DNA from: Flavobacteriales bacterium UBA7325
Lineage (GTDB): Bacteria > Bacteroidota > Bacteroidia > Flavobacteriales_D > Crocinitomicaceae
Direction: 5' to 3'
Length of the DNA stretch: 64,000 nucleotides
Assembly: GCA_002471375.1 (NCBI GenBank)
Contig: DKPV01000067.1
Coordinates: forward strand, 473 to 64,472
Shown here: one piece after another, positions 61,869-64,000 of the stretch
Layout of the letters: every line of letters begins with the position of its first letter
Numbering within the stretch: position 1 is the first letter of the stretch
Position numbers and translations under genes: made by a program
Notes under the pieces: model-generated
Told to the model about the DNA's origin: nothing
Database searches by the model: none
The model's input: only the letters and a program-made list of their open reading frames with translations

Positions 61869-62689
61869 TTAGCCTTTTTCGCACCTTGATAAACCAAGCC
61901 AAAATGTGGCGACCACCCTAATATTTGGTGATAAGAACTTCCTAGTCCTAATTGAATTTGTTTCCAACGATAACCCAAGCCAAATGATAGTTCTACTGGC
62001 ATTGTGGCTACACCTCCTCTCAAAAAGAAGTTGTCAACCACTTCGTACTCTACTCCAGTTTTGATCCTTAGGTCGTAATCAAGATTTTTTTCAAAATCTA
62101 GGGCAACGATTACTTTATCCGAGAAAGTATAAGCCGTACCAATTCTCATAATTGTCGAGAACCGATCATCTTCAAAATCTGAAAGCTTCGCTCTACCTAG
62201 ATTGTATACACTAAAGCCTAATTTCCAGTCATCCGTGAACCTAGCGTAGATTCCAGCTTCGGCAGTCATAGAATTCTTACTTCCGTAATTTTCTGGGAGT
62301 TGCAAACCCATGTAATTCAATTGCACCCCAGCAAAGATCTTCTCAGCAAGTCGCATGCTATAACCAAATCCACCTTTGTAAGTTCGAAATTGTTTGTCTC
62401 CATATAGCTGGCCACCCACAGATACAACTCCTACTTTCAACGGAACTGCGACTGCAAAACCTTGACTTTGTAATTCACTTAATAAGAAGCGGTTTTCGTA
62501 GGAAACTCCTGCAGTTATTTCCGATATATCGGCTAGAGCCGCTGGATTGTGATGATATGCCCAAACATCGTTTAGCGTTGTAGAAGCATTGGCCATCGAC
62601 ATCGAACGAGCTCCCATTGGTGCCCATCCTTGAGCACTGGCTAGCAATGTCGTTACGCAACAAATAATTAGCAGTAAATAATTTCTCAT
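61865..62689 (-). CDS. PorV/PorQ-like outer-membrane beta-barrel protein
   Basis: The 274-residue exported protein has a signal peptide ending near ASAQ. The mature part starts GWAPMGARSMSMANASTTLN and AYHHNPAALADI, which is the hallmark of the FadL-like PorV/PorQ family of barrels. Strand repeats follow (VGVVSVGGQLYGDKQFRTYK, KIFAGVQLNYMGLQL, WKLGFSVYNLGRAKLS, QLGLGSSYHQILGWSPHFGL). PorV carries T9SS substrates to the attachment complex and PorQ is a related T9SS component. Which subtype this is cannot be told. Its place in an operon with the HHH-barrel protein and a small lipoprotein is typical of cell-envelope operons. Confidence 0.78.
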   Translation of the reverse strand: MRNYLLLIICCVTTLLASAQGWAPMGARSMSMANASTTLNDVWAYHHNPAALADISEITAGVSYENRFLLSELQSQGFAVAVPLKVGVVSVGGQLYGDKQFRTYKGGFGYSMRLAEKIFAGVQLNYMGLQLPENYGSKNSMTAEAGIYARFTDDWKLGFSVYNLGRAKLSDFEDDRFSTIMRIGTAYTFSDKVIVALDFEKNLDYDLRIKTGVEYEVVDNFFLRGGVATMPVELSFGLGYRWKQIQLGLGSSYHQILGWSPHFGLVYQGAKKAK

Positions 62690-62692
62690 TTT

Positions 62693-63148
62693 CTATAATT
62701 CTAATAAGCGAAAATCGTTATCAAATATCTTTTCATTCCTATAATCTGGTGCATCAACGAAGAACCAACTCAAACCATTATCCTCAGATATGGCGATAAT
62801 TTCGAGTTCACTTGAGCGCAGACCATTTATATCTCCAATACTTAGAAATGTATACTTAGCATGAATGGATTTACCTTGTGATTCAATTTCCCAAACCGTT
62901 CCATCCTGAATAAAATCGCCACCTTCAACTTGTGAAAACAGTTCAAACTTATCTTTGAACTCATCTTCACCTAAAGAATTGTAATAGGCAACCACTTTGG
63001 GGTGAGCGATGGAGACATACTCCATGACCGCTCCCTTGTTATGGGCGTCCACATAATTTATCACTGCATTGTTTAAAGCTGCCTCTTGAGTTGAATTTAA
63101 CGAACATGCCGTTAGTAGTAGCACTAAAAATATGTAGTTGAATTTCAC
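62693..63148 (-). CDS. Small lipoprotein with NTF2-like fold
   Basis: The 151-residue product has a strong lipoprotein signal (MKFNYIFLVLLLTACS, Cys15). The mature part (ALNNAVINYVDAHNKGAVME, VSIAHPKVVAYYNSLGEDE, WEIESQGKSIHAKYTFLS, GLSWFFVDAPDYRNEKIF) has the helix-helix-beta pattern of NTF2-like proteins, but I see no clear family match. It lies 3 bases upstream of the PorV/PorQ-like gene on the same strand, so it is the first gene of the three-gene envelope operon. Confidence 0.75.
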   Translation of the reverse strand: MKFNYIFLVLLLTACSLNSTQEAALNNAVINYVDAHNKGAVMEYVSIAHPKVVAYYNSLGEDEFKDKFELFSQVEGGDFIQDGTVWEIESQGKSIHAKYTFLSIGDINGLRSSELEIIAISEDNGLSWFFVDAPDYRNEKIFDNDFRLLEL

Positions 63149-63196
63149 AGCATGAAAGTACAGAAATTATGGGAGTTGATCAATTGAAATTGATCT

Positions 63197-63445
63197 TTAT
63201 TCACGCAGTCGCTCACGAAGTATTTCAAACTCGGAAACTAAACAGTTTAAGTAGCCTGGAGCAAATTCTAGCATGTCTTTTATTCGCAACATTTCAGGAT
63301 ATTGTTCAGCCTTGAAATTATAGAGCACAGCTTTAGAACCAATGATTTGAATTTCTTCAAACGTCCTACCATCCAAAATACAATAGAACGACTTATCATT
63401 CATAAGTTTTCTGTATTGCGGAAAGTCCATATCTTTGTAATCCAT
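63197..63445 (-). CDS. Small conserved-looking cytoplasmic protein of unknown function
   Basis: The 82-residue product (MDYKDMDFPQYRKLMNDKSF ... ILRERLRE) has no signal peptide or membrane segment. It mixes short beta strands (FYCILDGRTFEEIQIIGS) and a C-terminal helix (LNCLVSEFEILRERL). The family is not recognised. It is divergent from the TPR gene, 7 bases apart, with promoter sequence probably lying inside the two 5' ends. Confidence 0.6.
   Translation of the reverse strand: MDYKDMDFPQYRKLMNDKSFYCILDGRTFEEIQIIGSKAVLYNFKAEQYPEMLRIKDMLEFAPGYLNCLVSEFEILRERLRE
63430..63437 (+). promoter_or_regulatory. Putative -7 element of the TPR gene
   Basis: TATCTTTG matches TAnnTTTG, 15 bases before the ATG at 63453. 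It overlaps the 5' end of the divergent ORF. Confidence 0.42.
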
Positions 63446-63452
63446 TAATCAA

Positions 63453-64000
63453 ATGTACCCAATGTTTGCAAACAAAACGCACGAACTAGCGCATTCTCTT
63501 TTAAAAGAGGAGAAGATCCAAGAGTCAATAGAAATGTATACCAAAGCTCTGTTGGAAACTCCGAACCATCCTGATATTTATTCAGACAGAGGTGTGGCGC
63601 ATCTGCATATTGGAGACAAAAAAAACTGTTTCATTGACTTCGACAAGGCAATCGAACTACAACCTCATTATGCCTACCGTTATGCGGCTCGAGCCTTTGC
63701 TAAACGAAATTTCGGAGATGTTGCAGGTGCGGTGTTAGATTATGAAAAGGCCGTAGAACTTGATCCAGATGATGCTGTGGCTCAAAATAATTTGGGTTTA
63801 CTATTGGAGGAGCAAGGATATAAAAACCAAGCAGAAAAAAGATTTGAGCGTGCTGATAAACTTTCAAAAATGGAAGATCATCTTTACGAAGTAATGGACG
63901 ATCTCGAAGAGCCAGAGGAAAAAGCGACGAATCAAGATGCGCAAGAAAGAACTGAAATCGATCCTATAATTACCAGAGATCGAGAAATTTCAACGGCTAG
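63453..64000 (+). CDS. TPR-repeat protein, N-terminal part (truncated by window edge)
   Basis: This is a 182-codon partial frame with no stop before the edge. It starts MYPMFANKTHELAHSLLKEE and has three TPR units (ESIEMYTKALLETPNHPDIY, CFIDFDKAIELQPHYAYRY, AVLDYEKAVELDPDDAVAQ). A charged, probably disordered region then follows (DDLEEPEEKATNQDAQERTE). There is no signal peptide, so it is cytoplasmic. TPR units bind partner peptides; the partner is unknown. The ATG at 63462 is an equally good start. Confidence 0.85.
   Translation, partial: MYPMFANKTHELAHSLLKEEKIQESIEMYTKALLETPNHPDIYSDRGVAHLHIGDKKNCFIDFDKAIELQPHYAYRYAARAFAKRNFGDVAGAVLDYEKAVELDPDDAVAQNNLGLLLEEQGYKNQAEKRFERADKLSKMEDHLYEVMDDLEEPEEKATNQDAQERTEIDPIITRDREISTA

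Overview
The window looks like chromosomal DNA of a marine or freshwater Bacteroidota, most likely Flavobacteriales and perhaps near the Crocinitomicaceae. Four observations support this. The DNA is AT-rich. Many secreted proteins end in type IX secretion (T9SS) sorting domains of type A or type B. Several genes carry the Bacteroidota -7 promoter motif TAnnTTTG. Typical families are present: TonB-dependent receptor with a regulatory-like N-terminus, DUF4197 lipoprotein, BshC, IcmF, GH20 hexosaminidase and a PorV/PorQ-like barrel. I saw no rRNA, tRNA, CRISPR array, intact insertion sequence or phage module. The family-level placement is inference. Layout: 1-1.9 kb, a partial E1 dehydrogenase and gdhA. 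2.1-7.2 kb, a type-B T9SS surface protein, a DUF4197 lipoprotein, a nucleoside phosphorylase and a secreted NlpC/CHAP-like protein. 7.4-10.1 kb, a tight minus-strand operon of six exported proteins (short T9SS-CTD protein, collagen-like protein, four small secreted proteins, at least three of them paralogous). 10.2-11.0 kb, a decayed beta-helix gene. 11.0-14.0 kb, cutC plus a GH20 hexosaminidase. 14.2-22.6 kb, a 1985-residue Ig/PKD-repeat surface protein, a small lipoprotein and a shorter paralogue of the giant's N-terminus. 22.8-28 kb, the fused isobutyryl-CoA mutase IcmF, a TonB-like remnant and a BaiN/YhiN flavoprotein. 28.2-32.8 kb, a second type-B surface protein with a small secreted partner, a lipoprotein, and a junction between an RNA polymerase alpha-CTD-like fragment and a truncated methyltransferase. 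32.8-41 kb, an M36 metallopeptidase with a repeat stalk, an S9 peptidase, a bestrophin-like protein and a stub of an S46 peptidase. 41-45 kb, DUF1456, two DEAD-box helicases and a frameshifted lipoprotein gene. 45.0-45.25 kb, a tiny transcription unit with a consensus sigma-54 promoter, a 32-codon ORF and a strong terminator. 45.3-52 kb, a TPR-SpoIIE phosphatase, a class V aminotransferase-fold protein, a decayed secreted protein and a PIF1-type helicase. 52-64 kb, a T9SS pseudogene, a TonB-dependent receptor, bshC, a cyclophilin, a small lipoprotein, dnaX, an HHH/outer-membrane-barrel operon, and the start of a TPR protein. Two themes stand out. First, the region is dominated by the cell surface: exported repeat proteins and secreted hydrolases form most of the coding mass, and about half a dozen decayed genes lie among them, which suggests rapid turnover of surface genes. 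Second, there are two compact expression signals that ordinary annotation would miss. One is a probable -1 frameshift site in dnaX (ten A residues, preceded by AAGGAG and followed closely by a stop) that would yield gamma and tau forms. The other is the perfect sigma-54 promoter in front of the 32-codon ORF.
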